Source: Methanimicrococcus sp.
GTDB lineage: Archaea; Halobacteriota; Methanosarcinia; Methanosarcinales; Methanosarcinaceae
Reading direction: 5' to 3'
Length of the DNA: 23,163 nt
Assembly (NCBI GenBank): GCA_009783635.1
Contig: WRDC01000009.1
Coordinates: 1-23,163 of the forward strand
The position numbers were made by a program, and so were the translations under genes. Shown here in pieces: positions 1-7,499 of the stretch (position 1 is the stretch's first letter; every line of letters begins with the position of its first letter). Below the pieces are notes generated by a model. That model saw only the letters and a program-made list of their open reading frames with translations. It did no database searches and was not told the DNA's origin.

Positions 1-458
1 CCCGCGACCCGCATTACATCGTCGGCAACCAAATGCTCGGCGCGTTAACGCTTTACAAAACGGGCATGGAATCCATACCGATGGCTTACCTCGTATGCGA
101 ACCCGGCGGAACGGTCGGCTGGGTCGGAGACGCTAAGCTTCTCCCGCGCGCAAAACCCGAGCTGGCGGCGGCCTATGCGCTGACCGGCAAGTATTACGGT
201 ATGCGCTACACCTATCTGGAAGCCGGATCCGGCGCTGACTCGCCGCTTCCGCCCGAAATGATCGGAACGGTAAAGCATGTTTTGAAGGACAGCGTTCTTA
301 TCGTCGGCGGCGGTATCCGCGATGGTAAAGCCGCGGCCGTTTGCGCCAAAGCCGGCGCGGATATCATTGTGACCGGCACGGCGATTGAGAAGTCGGACAA
401 TGTAAAAGCATTGACGGCCGAAATAGTCATGGGCGCAAAAATGGGCAAAAAAGTTTAA
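1..458 (+). CDS. Geranylgeranylglyceryl phosphate synthase, 3' part (5' end outside window)
   Basis: This is the C-terminal part of a GGGP synthase (GGGPS/PcrB family TIM barrel), which joins geranylgeranyl diphosphate to glycerol-1-phosphate in the first committed step of archaeal ether-lipid synthesis. The frame is open from base 3 and reads RDPHYIVGNQ before the first visible Met at 33, so the gene enters from the left and Met33 is not the start. Visible family motifs are YLEAGSGADSPLP (substrate pocket), the phosphate-binding VGGGIRDG, and GADIIVTGTAIE near the end. The N-terminal catalytic part is missing, so the metal-binding residues cannot be checked. The stop is TAA and a small hairpin with a T-rich tail follows. 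Confidence 0.9.
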   Translation, partial: RDPHYIVGNQMLGALTLYKTGMESIPMAYLVCEPGGTVGWVGDAKLLPRAKPELAAAYALTGKYYGMRYTYLEAGSGADSPLPPEMIGTVKHVLKDSVLIVGGGIRDGKAAAVCAKAGADIIVTGTAIEKSDNVKALTAEIVMGAKMGKKV

Positions 459-474
459 ATCAAAAAATATTTCC

Positions 475-496
475 GCTGCTTGCGCAGCTTTCTTTT
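475..496 (+). terminator. Hairpin plus T-rich tail after GGGP synthase
   Basis: GCTGC (475-479) and GCAGC (484-488) form a 5-bp stem with a TTGC loop, followed by TTTCTTTT. It lies 17 nt after the stop codon, so a terminator is the simplest reading. The stem is short. Confidence 0.45.
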
Positions 497-564
497 AATT
501 TATCTCATTTTCAGACAATTGCGCGGCTTGTGTCTGATTCTTATTTCTTTGCGGAGGTTTAAGT

Positions 565-2319
565 GTGCTGAAAGTATCTCATCTTGTTAAAGACTATCAA
601 ACGGCTCACGGACAAAAACGTGTTCTTGATGACATTTCTTTTGAAGTTTCCGATTCGGAAATCGTCGGCATTACCGGAAAAAGCGGCGCCGGCAAGACAA
701 CGCTTCTGAAAATTCTGCGCGGCGTTGAATCTTTTGACGGCGGCGTGATTGAAGCGGACGGCGAATCTGTCTTTCCCGATTCCGGCAAAGAGGGCGGAAA
801 AACTCTTCGCAAAGCCACCGCAATCCATCTTCAGCGCAATTTCGGCCTTTGGGGCGGCCCGGCAATTGAAAACATCATTCGCCGCTTAAACTTCCATCTC
901 GCGGGCGTTGAATCCTTACCGCTTCCGGAACATCACACTTATCCCGAATTGGAAGCGCAGGCCATGGAAATCATGAAGCTGGTGAATTTGGACAAAAAAG
1001 CGTTCCACTCCGCCGACCAACTCAGCGGCGGCGAGAAGCAGCGTCTTGTTTTGGCCCGCCAGATTGCGGCTCGCCCGAAAATTCTTTTATTGGACGAACC
1101 GGTCACAATGACCGGCCCCGACACCAAACAGGAAATTTTGGACGTCATTTTAGATCTCAAGAAGAAACTCAATATTCCGATTTTAGTTGTTTCCCATTTG
1201 CCCGAAGTGCACGCTTATATTGCCGACCGGGTCATCTTTTTGGAAAACGGCAAGATTTCACGGGAAGGCGATCCGGTTTCCGTTTTGAAACATTTCTTAA
1301 AAGACATGGAACCCAAAGAGCCCCTGCCGGATGTTTCCAAACAGCTTCAGCCGTGTCTTATTGTCAAAGACGTTGAAAAGAGATACAGTCTCCTCCGCGT
1401 CGGCGAAGTGCTTCTCATCAAGAACCTGAATTTTGAGATTTACGACAAGCAAATCACAACTTTTGTCGGCAGCTCCGGCGCCGGCAAAACGACCGTCATG
1501 AAGCTTCTCGAAGGAATGGTTCCGCCGGCATCCGGTCGGATTGAAATTTTATACCGCAAGCATGAACCCGGTTTCAAATCCGCCGAGGACGGCAAATGGT
1601 TCGACATCGGCACTTACAATGAAAACCGCATTTATCTCCGAAGTGTTATGAGCATCATGAATCAGGAGTTTTCGATGTCGGTCAATTCGACTGTTCGCGA
1701 CCAGATCCGTTTCCGTTTGAGCATGAAAACCCGATACGCGGTTGACGCCGCCAAAGAACGCGCCGCTGAGCTGGGCATTCCGCCGCACGTTTTGGATATT
1801 ATTTACCGCCTGCCGGATATGAGGACGGAAGAAAAAGACGCGGTAATGAGCGAACTCGGACTGCCCGAGGATATTTTTTCTTTACTTTTCCCCGTTGTGC
1901 CGTCAACCGATGTTGACAAATACGCAGCGCCCGTTTTCAAAGCTTTAGGCCTGCCGCTTGAAATATTGGATCAAAAACCCGATCAGATCAGTGGCGGCGA
2001 ACATGTCCGCGCTTTCATTGCTCTCAGCTTGGTCACGTCTCCGGATTATCTGTTTTTGGACGAACCGTTCGGCGATTTGGATCCGGTCACGCTCCGCGAT
2101 GTGACAAACGCTTTGAAACGCATCAGCGGTGAGTTCGGAACCACGGTGATTATGGTCAGCCATCACATGGACTTTGTCAAAGAAGTTTCCCACCGGGCGA
2201 TATGGATCGAAAACGGCGCCATTGCGATGGACGGCGACCCGGGAGAAGTCTGTGCCGAGCTGATCAAAAAAAGCAACGCCAAATATTTGGACTTCGATAT
2301 TGATAAACTGAGGCAGTAA
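565..2319 (+). CDS. atwA: Methyl-coenzyme M reductase system component A2 (AtwA-like twin-ABC ATPase)
   Basis: This soluble protein of 584 residues has two ABC ATPase domains and no membrane segment. Domain 1 has Walker A GKSGAGKTT (38-46), signature LSGGEKQR (153-160) and Walker B ILLLDEP (about 173-179). Domain 2 has Walker A GSSGAGKTT (302-310), signature ISGGEH (475-480) and Walker B YLFLDEP (495-501). The long insertion between Walker A and the signature of domain 2 (about 385-470) is typical of component A2. A2 proteins supply ATP for reductive activation of methyl-CoM reductase. The start is GTG, set by GCGGAGG at 551-557. It converges on ramA. Methanogens often have A2 paralogs, so whether this copy serves MCR or another reductive activation is not certain. 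Confidence 0.88.
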   Translation: MLKVSHLVKDYQTAHGQKRVLDDISFEVSDSEIVGITGKSGAGKTTLLKILRGVESFDGGVIEADGESVFPDSGKEGGKTLRKATAIHLQRNFGLWGGPAIENIIRRLNFHLAGVESLPLPEHHTYPELEAQAMEIMKLVNLDKKAFHSADQLSGGEKQRLVLARQIAARPKILLLDEPVTMTGPDTKQEILDVILDLKKKLNIPILVVSHLPEVHAYIADRVIFLENGKISREGDPVSVLKHFLKDMEPKEPLPDVSKQLQPCLIVKDVEKRYSLLRVGEVLLIKNLNFEIYDKQITTFVGSSGAGKTTVMKLLEGMVPPASGRIEILYRKHEPGFKSAEDGKWFDIGTYNENRIYLRSVMSIMNQEFSMSVNSTVRDQIRFRLSMKTRYAVDAAKERAAELGIPPHVLDIIYRLPDMRTEEKDAVMSELGLPEDIFSLLFPVVPSTDVDKYAAPVFKALGLPLEILDQKPDQISGGEHVRAFIALSLVTSPDYLFLDEPFGDLDPVTLRDVTNALKRISGEFGTTVIMVSHHMDFVKEVSHRAIWIENGAIAMDGDPGEVCAELIKKSNAKYLDFDIDKLRQ

Positions 2320-2357
2320 AAATTGAGGCCGCGCCTTCGGTTTCGGTCACAATTTTT
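2318..2357 (+). terminator. Long hairpin directly after atwA
   Basis: AAAAATTG (2318-2325) and CAATTTTT (2350-2357) are perfect inverted arms that start inside the TAA stop codon. An inner GGCCG/CGGTC stem continues the pairing after one A-A mismatch. The T-run on the 3' side fits a terminator, and the outer arms would work in both directions, which suits the convergent ramA gene. A near copy lies after the permease operon at 11609-11651. Confidence 0.55.
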
Positions 2358-2370
2358 AAAGTTCTGTTTT

Positions 2371-2429
2371 TGGAAGATGCACCTGTTTTGGGATGATGCA
2401 GCTGTTTTTGGATGATGCATCTGTTTTTT
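2371..2429. repeat. Tandem repeat, about 19-20 bp, three copies
   Basis: Three successive units follow the pattern GGATGATGCANCTGTTTTT, beginning near 2372, 2390 and 2410. It lies in the non-coding gap between convergent atwA and ramA. Confidence 0.75.
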
Positions 2430-2480
2430 AAAATGGAAGATAGCGGCCGAAATCGAAACAGAGGTTGAAGGCAAAAGCTG

Positions 2481-2557
2481 CTACTTTAAAACCTCTATTA
2501 TTAAGGCCGCTACTTTTTAAAGTCTCTATTATTAAGGCCGCTACTTTTTAAACCGAG
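2481..2557. repeat. Tandem repeat, about 31 bp, 2.5 copies, abutting the ramA stop codon
   Basis: Units start at 2481, 2510 and 2541 with CTACTTTNNAAA, and the first two continue into CTCTATTATTAAGGCCG. The array ends at 2557, the base before the ramA stop codon. It is a second, unrelated repeat in the same gap. Confidence 0.8.
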
Positions 2558-4189
2558 TTACTGCGTCTTATGGACAACTTTTAAGATGGAATGATTCACG
2601 GCGTTTTTCGGACAGTTGGCAATGCAGCGCTTGCAGCTGGAACCGAGGCACCTCTGGCTGTCGATGATAATGTCATTATCGGGTTCGTTCTTATGAATGG
2701 TAATTGCGTTTTCCGGGCATGATTTCTCACATTTGCGGCAGAAAATGCAGCCGTAAGCCGGCGCTTCCAGGAAAACGCCGATCTTCTCAACCATTTTAAC
2801 GCCTTCTTCGCCGACATCGTCAATATCCCGAACAACGCGGCGCTCTATATTCGGATTCGGATCGTCGTGCGGGAACGGGCGGAGATCAAACATCTGAAGC
2901 ATTTCGTCATACATTTCCATCGGCATACCCTGTTCCCAGTAGGAAAGTTCGCAGACATAAATGTCTTTGAATGTCTGGGACGTTGCCATCATTAAGTGGT
3001 CGGCCTGAATCTTTTGAGCCATTCGGGAAACTTCGTCCAGCTTTTCCGGATGGATCGCGAGCTTTCTGGCCAGTCCGATAGAGGTGTTGCCGAACTGGAC
3101 GATGTTTTTCGCGTAACTCGGAACCGAGCCGAGGTAGGCCGCTTTCTTTCCGTCGACATACGTTCCGGTTGCGCCGGAAATGTACGCGTATTCCAATTCA
3201 TCGTAGCCGAGACCCGCGGCTTCCATTAACGTTAATTGGGCGGCGCGGATGGCGCCGATGGCTTTTCCGATTTCAACGACATCTTTTTCGGTAATTTCAA
3301 TCTCTTTTCCGAGAATAATTTTGCCGTTCGGAAGTTTTGGAATCGTTTTCATCAGACCGCTTTTCAGCATAGCGGACGTGCATGAGATGACGCCCGTTCC
3401 GGTGATGCCGACGGCTTTTATATCTCCTTTTTCGATAATTTCACCGGTGACCGGATCGACCAGATCGCCTTTGGCGGACTGCATCATTTCATCCAAAACC
3501 GTCAGGCGCCAGTAATCGCCTTCAATGTTGACATCGCTGATTGCGCCGGGCGCGGCCAGCATGCCGCAGGGAATGCCTTGTCCTTCAATGGCCGGGCCGG
3601 CGGCGGCGCTGGCGGTAATGATTTTGTCGCCGACTTTGATTGCCATTTCGGCGTTCGTTCCGTAGTCCGTTACCATACACGGTTTTGTTTCACTGATAAA
3701 GTCCGTTTCCGTCATCATTGCCAACGCGTCGGCCCCGATTTCGTGTTTGATGGCGGGCGGCACGATAATTTGACAATTGGGCAGGCTGCAGACACCCGCG
3801 AATAATTCGTCCGCCGGAAAAATGCGCGCATTGCGCTGCACATTATCAACGCCCAGCTTTTTCTGCTTTGATTCGCCGGCGTAAGCCAAATCGCGAATTT
3901 CAATTTTTTGGAAAAGAGAGAGCTGAATCGGATTTCCGCAGACGGAAATATAAGCGATTTCCTTGGGGTCGGCTCGGATAGCGTCCAGCATTTTTTTCAC
4001 GGTCAGCAGAATCACTTCATTGGCGACATCTTCACCGGTGACGATTGCAAATTCCAGATGGTCAATCACATTTCCGCCGGGAAGCGGATGGCCCATTGTA
4101 ATAACGGTCCGGATCGTTGCGTTTGTTTTTTGGTCAATTAACTGTGCTCGAAAACCGCTGGTTCCGAGGTCCAATGCAATAACATACAT
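2558..4189 (-). CDS. ramA: RamA, reductive activator of methylamine methyltransferase corrinoid proteins
   Basis: RamA is an iron-sulfur protein that uses ATP to reduce inactive Co(II) corrinoid on MtmC-type proteins back to Co(I). The protein has 543 residues, close to known RamA proteins. The N-terminal part is an ASKHA-like domain (starts MYVIALDLGTSGFRAQL). The C-terminus has two ferredoxin motifs: Cys 481, 484, 487, 491 (CIFCRKCEKSCP) and Cys 514, 519, 522, 526 (CLGSSCKRCIANCP). I chose the ATG at 4187-4189 because a GGGAGAG ribosome site precedes it and the family N-terminus begins there. The open frame continues 46 codons upstream through a tandem repeat but is not protein-like. It is divergent from mtbA. 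Confidence 0.93.
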   Translation of the reverse strand: MYVIALDLGTSGFRAQLIDQKTNATIRTVITMGHPLPGGNVIDHLEFAIVTGEDVANEVILLTVKKMLDAIRADPKEIAYISVCGNPIQLSLFQKIEIRDLAYAGESKQKKLGVDNVQRNARIFPADELFAGVCSLPNCQIIVPPAIKHEIGADALAMMTETDFISETKPCMVTDYGTNAEMAIKVGDKIITASAAAGPAIEGQGIPCGMLAAPGAISDVNIEGDYWRLTVLDEMMQSAKGDLVDPVTGEIIEKGDIKAVGITGTGVISCTSAMLKSGLMKTIPKLPNGKIILGKEIEITEKDVVEIGKAIGAIRAAQLTLMEAAGLGYDELEYAYISGATGTYVDGKKAAYLGSVPSYAKNIVQFGNTSIGLARKLAIHPEKLDEVSRMAQKIQADHLMMATSQTFKDIYVCELSYWEQGMPMEMYDEMLQMFDLRPFPHDDPNPNIERRVVRDIDDVGEEGVKMVEKIGVFLEAPAYGCIFCRKCEKSCPENAITIHKNEPDNDIIIDSQRCLGSSCKRCIANCPKNAVNHSILKVVHKTQ

Positions 4190-4225
4190 CAAATTCTCTC
4201 CCGAATGTCTTATAATAAACGTATT

Positions 4226-4348
4226 AAACGACGTGATAATGAAACAACGTAAACGATGTGATAATGAAACAACGTAAACGACGTGATAATAAATGACGTG
4301 ATATAAATTGACGTGATAATTAAACAACGTTAAACGACGTCATAACAA
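4226..4348. repeat. Tandem repeat upstream of ramA, 25-bp unit
   Basis: Two nearly identical 25-bp copies (4226-4250, 4251-4275) are followed by shortened copies to about 4348. The shared core is GACGTGATAAT, and AAACAACGT is also repeated. The array begins about 37 bp upstream of the ramA start, where regulatory sequence is expected. Confidence 0.8.
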
Positions 4349-4548
4349 ACGATATTGTGTCTTCTGCTTTTGTTTCAGCTTCCGTTTTCATATCGCTGCG
4401 TTCTTGAGGTCAATTATGTTTTTCAGCCCTTTTAAAGTTGCCGTTTTTTGAGTTTCCGAATGCTTATGTAAGGATCCGCTACGGTTTATTTGATGTTTTA
4501 AATTCAACCGCGTCATTCGTTTGAAATTTTTCGATAGAAGGAGAGGGT

Positions 4549-4605
4549 ATGACTCAAGGTGTTTTAATCCTTACAACGCCTTACCATTTTACAACGGGTT
4601 CGTAA
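4549..4605 (+). CDS. Possible 18-residue peptide ORF upstream of mtbA
   Basis: An ATG at 4549 is preceded by a strong AAGGAG at 4538-4543 and opens a frame of 18 codons (MTQGVLILTTPYHFTTGS) ending in TAA. It lies in the ramA-mtbA divergent gap, upstream of the best mtbA TATA box, so it would need its own or a more distal promoter. There is no homology I recognise. The ribosome site is the only strong argument for it, and it may be chance. Confidence 0.2.
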   Translation: MTQGVLILTTPYHFTTGS

Positions 4606-4656
4606 TTTAACTTTGGCAATATCATTTTCCAGAGTCTCCTGCTATCTAAAAAGGAT

Positions 4657-4666
4657 AAAATATAAG
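4657..4666 (+). promoter_or_regulatory. Probable TATA box of mtbA
   Basis: AAAATATAAG fits the archaeal TATA consensus. Transcription would start about 25 nt downstream, near 4687, giving a leader of roughly 170 nt. The 5' arm of the leader inverted repeat begins at 4692, which agrees with this placement. Confidence 0.5.
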
Positions 4667-4691
4667 AATCTTTGCGTGTATTAGAACACAA

Positions 4692-4790
4692 GTTTATCCG
4701 TTCGATTGGGTTTGTTATCTTTTAAATTCATTTATTTAATTGATACAATTCTAAAAACGCCGAAATTGACCGTTTAATTTCGGATAAACG
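4692..4790 (+). promoter_or_regulatory. Structured mtbA leader with mutually exclusive hairpins
   Basis: Three perfect inverted repeats share bases. GTTTATCCG (4692-4700) pairs with CGGATAAAC (4781-4789). CCGAAATT (4760-4767) pairs with AATTTCGG (4776-4783). CGTTTA (4771-4776) pairs with TAAACG (4785-4790). Only one can form at a time, the pattern of a switching leader RNA. Function is inferred. Confidence 0.45.
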
Positions 4791-4860
4791 CATACGATAT
4801 TTGACGGTTGAATCGTTAAACGTTCGATGAATAATTAAAAAGCTAATTGGGGAGATCAAT

Positions 4861-5880
4861 ATGAGCTACACACCTAAAGAAAGATTATACCGCGCCTTAA
4901 AGAAAATGGACGTTGACAGAATGCCTGCCATTTGTTTCACACAGACCGCCACTGTCGGACAGATGGAAGCTTGCGGCGCCTTCTGGCCGCAAGCCAACGA
5001 AGAACCCGCATTGATTGCGAAACTGGCGGAGGCCGGTCACACCGTTATCGGTTACGAAGCCGTCCGCGTTCCGTTCGACATTACAGCCGAAGCAGAATTC
5101 TTCGGATGCAAACTTAAAGCCGGCACGCGCGAACAGCAGCCTTCCGTCATCGGTCACGTTGCCGCAACGCCCGAAGATGTCGACAGATTGAAAAACTTCT
5201 CATTCGGCGGCACCGCGCGCGTTGACAGAATCATTGAATCCATCAAGATTCTGAAAGCAAAATACGGCGACGAAATCCCGATTATCGGTTCCATGATTGG
5301 TCCTTTCTCACTTGCGCAGCACCTCAACGGTGACAACTGGTTTATGGGCCTTATGACCGATGACCCGGTCGTTCAGCCCTTGATCGACATGACCACAGAC
5401 TTCTGTATCCGTTATGCGCAGGAAATGGTCAAAGCCGGCGCTTGCTGCATCGTCATTATCGACCCGACCGCCAGCTATGAGCTTCTCGGTGATGAATTCT
5501 ATACACAATTCGCAATCCCGTATCATAAAAAGATGGCTCAGGCGCTGAAAGAACTCGACATCCCGACCGTTCTTCACATCTGCGGCGATACAACAAAAGG
5601 TATCCACTTAATGGACCAAGCCGGCGTTGACGCAATCAGCGTTGATCAAAAAGTCAATATTCAGAAAGCGACCGAAGCTTCAAAGACCGCCGTGATCGTC
5701 GGTAACCTCGACCCAGTCCAATTGATGTGGAAAGGCGCCCCCGATGAGATCAAAGCGGAATGCGCTAAAGTCGTTGAAAGAGGCGCAAAAATTGTGACCC
5801 TCGGCTGCGGTACGGTTTCCGCGACTCCGACCGAGAACTTAAAAGCGCTCACTGAGTACGCCAAAGCGTCCAAATACTAA
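4861..5880 (+). CDS. mtbA: Methylcobamide:CoM methyltransferase MtbA (methylamine-specific)
   Basis: MtbA moves the methyl group from the methyl-corrinoid protein (here MtmC) to coenzyme M, giving methyl-CoM for methanogenesis. The protein has 339 residues, the usual length, with a uroporphyrinogen-decarboxylase-like barrel. The zinc ligands that activate CoM thiolate are visible: His239 and Cys241 in HICGD, and Cys316 in GCGTVSATP. Family stretches GSMIGPFSLAQH, IIDPTASYELLG and VGNLDPV are intact. The N-terminus YTPKERLYRAL and the GCGTVS motif favour MtbA over the methanol-specific paralog MtaA, as does the mtmCB neighbourhood. The ATG at 4861 follows a strong GGGGAGATCA. It has its own terminator at 5945-5979 and so is probably a separate transcript from mtmCB. 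Confidence 0.95.
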   Translation: MSYTPKERLYRALKKMDVDRMPAICFTQTATVGQMEACGAFWPQANEEPALIAKLAEAGHTVIGYEAVRVPFDITAEAEFFGCKLKAGTREQQPSVIGHVAATPEDVDRLKNFSFGGTARVDRIIESIKILKAKYGDEIPIIGSMIGPFSLAQHLNGDNWFMGLMTDDPVVQPLIDMTTDFCIRYAQEMVKAGACCIVIIDPTASYELLGDEFYTQFAIPYHKKMAQALKELDIPTVLHICGDTTKGIHLMDQAGVDAISVDQKVNIQKATEASKTAVIVGNLDPVQLMWKGAPDEIKAECAKVVERGAKIVTLGCGTVSATPTENLKALTEYAKASKY

Positions 5881-5883
5881 TAT

Positions 5884-5934
5884 TTTCAGTGATTCAGTGA
5901 TTTTTAATATGTTTCAGTGATTCAGTGATTTTTA
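5884..5934. repeat. Direct repeat, 23 bp twice, after mtbA
   Basis: Two identical 23-bp copies built from TTTCAGTGA and TTCAGTGATTTTTA lie at 5884-5906 and 5912-5934, separated by 5 bp, just after the mtbA stop codon. Confidence 0.85.
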
Positions 5935-5944
5935 CACTGAATTG

Positions 5945-5979
5945 AATCAGAGGGGGTTTAACTCCCTCTGATTTTTTTT
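5945..5979 (+). terminator. Strong hairpin terminator of mtbA
   Basis: AATCAGAGGG (5945-5954) and CCCTCTGATT (5964-5973) form a perfect 10-bp stem with a 9-nt loop, followed by an uninterrupted T-run to 5979. Confidence 0.8.
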
Positions 5980-5993
5980 GTTTTTAAAAAACG

Positions 5994-6357
5994 CGGCTCA
6001 ATTTTGTTTCAATATTGTTTCAATATTGTTTCAATAATAACACTTAATTTTGTTTCAAAATACGCTCAATTTTGTTTTCAATTAATACACTTAAAATACA
6101 CTTAATTTTGTTTTAAAACACTAATTTTGTTTCAAAAAACACTCTCAATTTTTTTCAAAATATGCTCAATTTTGTTTTTCAATTAATACACTTAATTTTG
6201 TTTCAAAACACTGATTTTGTTTCAAAACAGTAATTTTGTTTCAAAAAGCACTCTCAATTTTGTTCAAAATACATCAATTTTTTATCAAAACACAACTCAA
6301 TTTTTTATCAAAACACAACTCAATTTTGTCTTAAAACGTGACTTAATTTTATTTTTT
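5994..6357. repeat. Degenerate tandem array of about 17 units (core TTTTGTTTCAAAA) between mtbA and mtmC
   Basis: About 17 variable units of 11-30 bp follow the pattern (C/T)AATTTTGTTTCAAAACACT. The exact core TTTTGTTTCAA occurs six times. Each full core is itself a short inverted repeat, TTTTG-TTT-CAAAA. A larger duplication is nested inside: a block containing GCTCAATTTTG and CAATTAATACACTTA occurs at about 6064-6092 and again at about 6164-6195. There is no coding potential. Between 6357 and the mtmC promoter I see only AT-rich sequence. Confidence 0.85.
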
Positions 6358-6667
6358 AATAATATTTCTTAATAATATTTTTTCGGAAATAAGACTCTTC
6401 TTCAGAAAAGATACGCTGTCTTTTCGGAAAAATTTGTTTTTTTTTGTTCCGTTCGGTCTGTTTTTACAATATTTCCCAATTCCCCGAATAAAAAAAGGAT
6501 TGGCCCTTATGTTCTCGTTTTTTGTTCATTTCTGTTTGTAATAACATCCTGTTTGTCGTCTCATGGGCAGTACATTTTTCAAAGCTTTGTTATTTTGTAA
6601 ATGCTTTTTAATTCTACATCGTAATTAAAAAAATCATTTGTAATTGAAAAAATCATTTCAATTTAAA

Positions 6668-6676
6668 TTATATACT
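6668..6676 (+). promoter_or_regulatory. Probable TATA box of mtmCB
   Basis: TTATATACT would place the transcription start near 6697 and give a leader of about 140 nt before mtmC. The downstream leader hairpins all fall inside this leader. Confidence 0.45.
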
Positions 6677-6726
6677 ATATTCCTTCATATAGAGTGGTGG
6701 ATTGCGGCCGTAAGCAGCAGTCCTCT

Positions 6727-6830
6727 GAAAGCAGGCAAAAGGGGGATTTTTTTCTGCTTTCAAAGTTTTGTGTATATATGTTCACGAATGTGAATACATG
6801 TACGGTTGTTTACGTACATTTGTACGGAGG
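6727..6830 (+). promoter_or_regulatory. mtmC leader with several hairpins next to the ribosome site
   Basis: GAAAGCAG (6727-6734) pairs with CTGCTTTC (6754-6761). TTCAC (6781-6785) pairs with GTGAA (6790-6794). ATGTACG (6798-6804) pairs with CGTACAT (6813-6819). The CGTAC of that last arm can instead pair with GTACG (6822-6826), which takes in the first G of the GGAGG ribosome site (6826-6830). The two folds exclude each other, so this could tune translation of mtmC. Pairing is seen, function is inferred. Confidence 0.45.
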
Positions 6831-6837
6831 TAAAAAT

Positions 6838-7488
6838 ATGTCAGATATATTTAAGGAATTAGCAGATGCCGTTATTACTCAAAACATCAACGGCGCCGTT
6901 GAGAAAACTAAAGCAGCTCTTGCCTCAGGTGTTCCTGCTCTTGATATCGTTCAGAAAGGTCTTTCTGTAGGCATGAAAGTTATCGGTGACAAATTCGAAG
7001 CCGGAGAACTGTTCTTACCGCAGATTATGATGTCTGCAAAAGCCATGAACAACGCAATGGAACTTCTCCGACCGGAACTCTCGAAGGGCGGAGATGCCGC
7101 AAACGCAGGATACTGCATTTCGTTCGTTCAGACCGGCGACATTCACGACATCGGCAACAGATTGGTTTCCACAATGCTTGGCGCAAACGGCTTTACCGTA
7201 AAAGTTCTCGGCGTTGATGTTGACAACGAAATCGTTATTGAAGAAATCAAGAAGGCAGAAGCTAAACAAGTTCTTCTCGTCGGATCCGCGCTCATGACAA
7301 CCTCAATGCTCAGTCAAAAAGACTTGATGATCATGATCAACGAGGAAGGCGTCCGCGGAAAAGTAAAATGTATGTTCGGCGGTGCTCCCGTTTCTCAGGC
7401 ATGGATTAATGAAATCGGTGCGGACGGAACAGCCGAGAACGCAGCAGAAGCTGTCATTGTCGCAAAGAAAATTATGGGTGGCAACTGA
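6838..7488 (+). CDS. mtmC: Monomethylamine corrinoid protein MtmC
   Basis: MtmC carries the methyl group from MtmB to MtbA on a bound corrinoid cofactor. The protein has 216 residues, the normal size. Residues 1-90 are the four-helix cap domain. The rest is the Rossmann-like B12-binding domain with D101-x-H103-x-x-G106 in GDIHDIGNRLV, where His103 is the lower cobalt ligand, followed by GSALMTTSM and FGGAPVS. The ATG at 6838 is set by GGAGG at 6826-6830. The frame is open upstream to 6694, but that part is the hairpin-rich leader and does not resemble the family. mtmB starts 11 nt downstream, and its ribosome site overlaps the mtmC stop codon. Confidence 0.96.
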   Translation: MSDIFKELADAVITQNINGAVEKTKAALASGVPALDIVQKGLSVGMKVIGDKFEAGELFLPQIMMSAKAMNNAMELLRPELSKGGDAANAGYCISFVQTGDIHDIGNRLVSTMLGANGFTVKVLGVDVDNEIVIEEIKKAEAKQVLLVGSALMTTSMLSQKDLMIMINEEGVRGKVKCMFGGAPVSQAWINEIGADGTAENAAEAVIVAKKIMGGN

Positions 7489-7499
7489 GGTGTTTTAAG

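Noticed and set aside
3963..4277. Plus-strand frame over the ramA start
   Set aside because: Antisense to the well-supported ramA gene, with no conserved features.
4190..4327. N-terminal extension of ramA
   Set aside because: It translates a tandem repeat, and the RamA family begins at the MYVIALDLGTS methionine with its own ribosome site.
5994..6357. CRISPR array
   Set aside because: Units are short, variable and without unique spacers of constant length; no cas gene is nearby.
6694..6837. N-terminal extension of mtmC
   Set aside because: The family start and a GGAGG site lie at 6838; the extension is leader RNA with hairpins.
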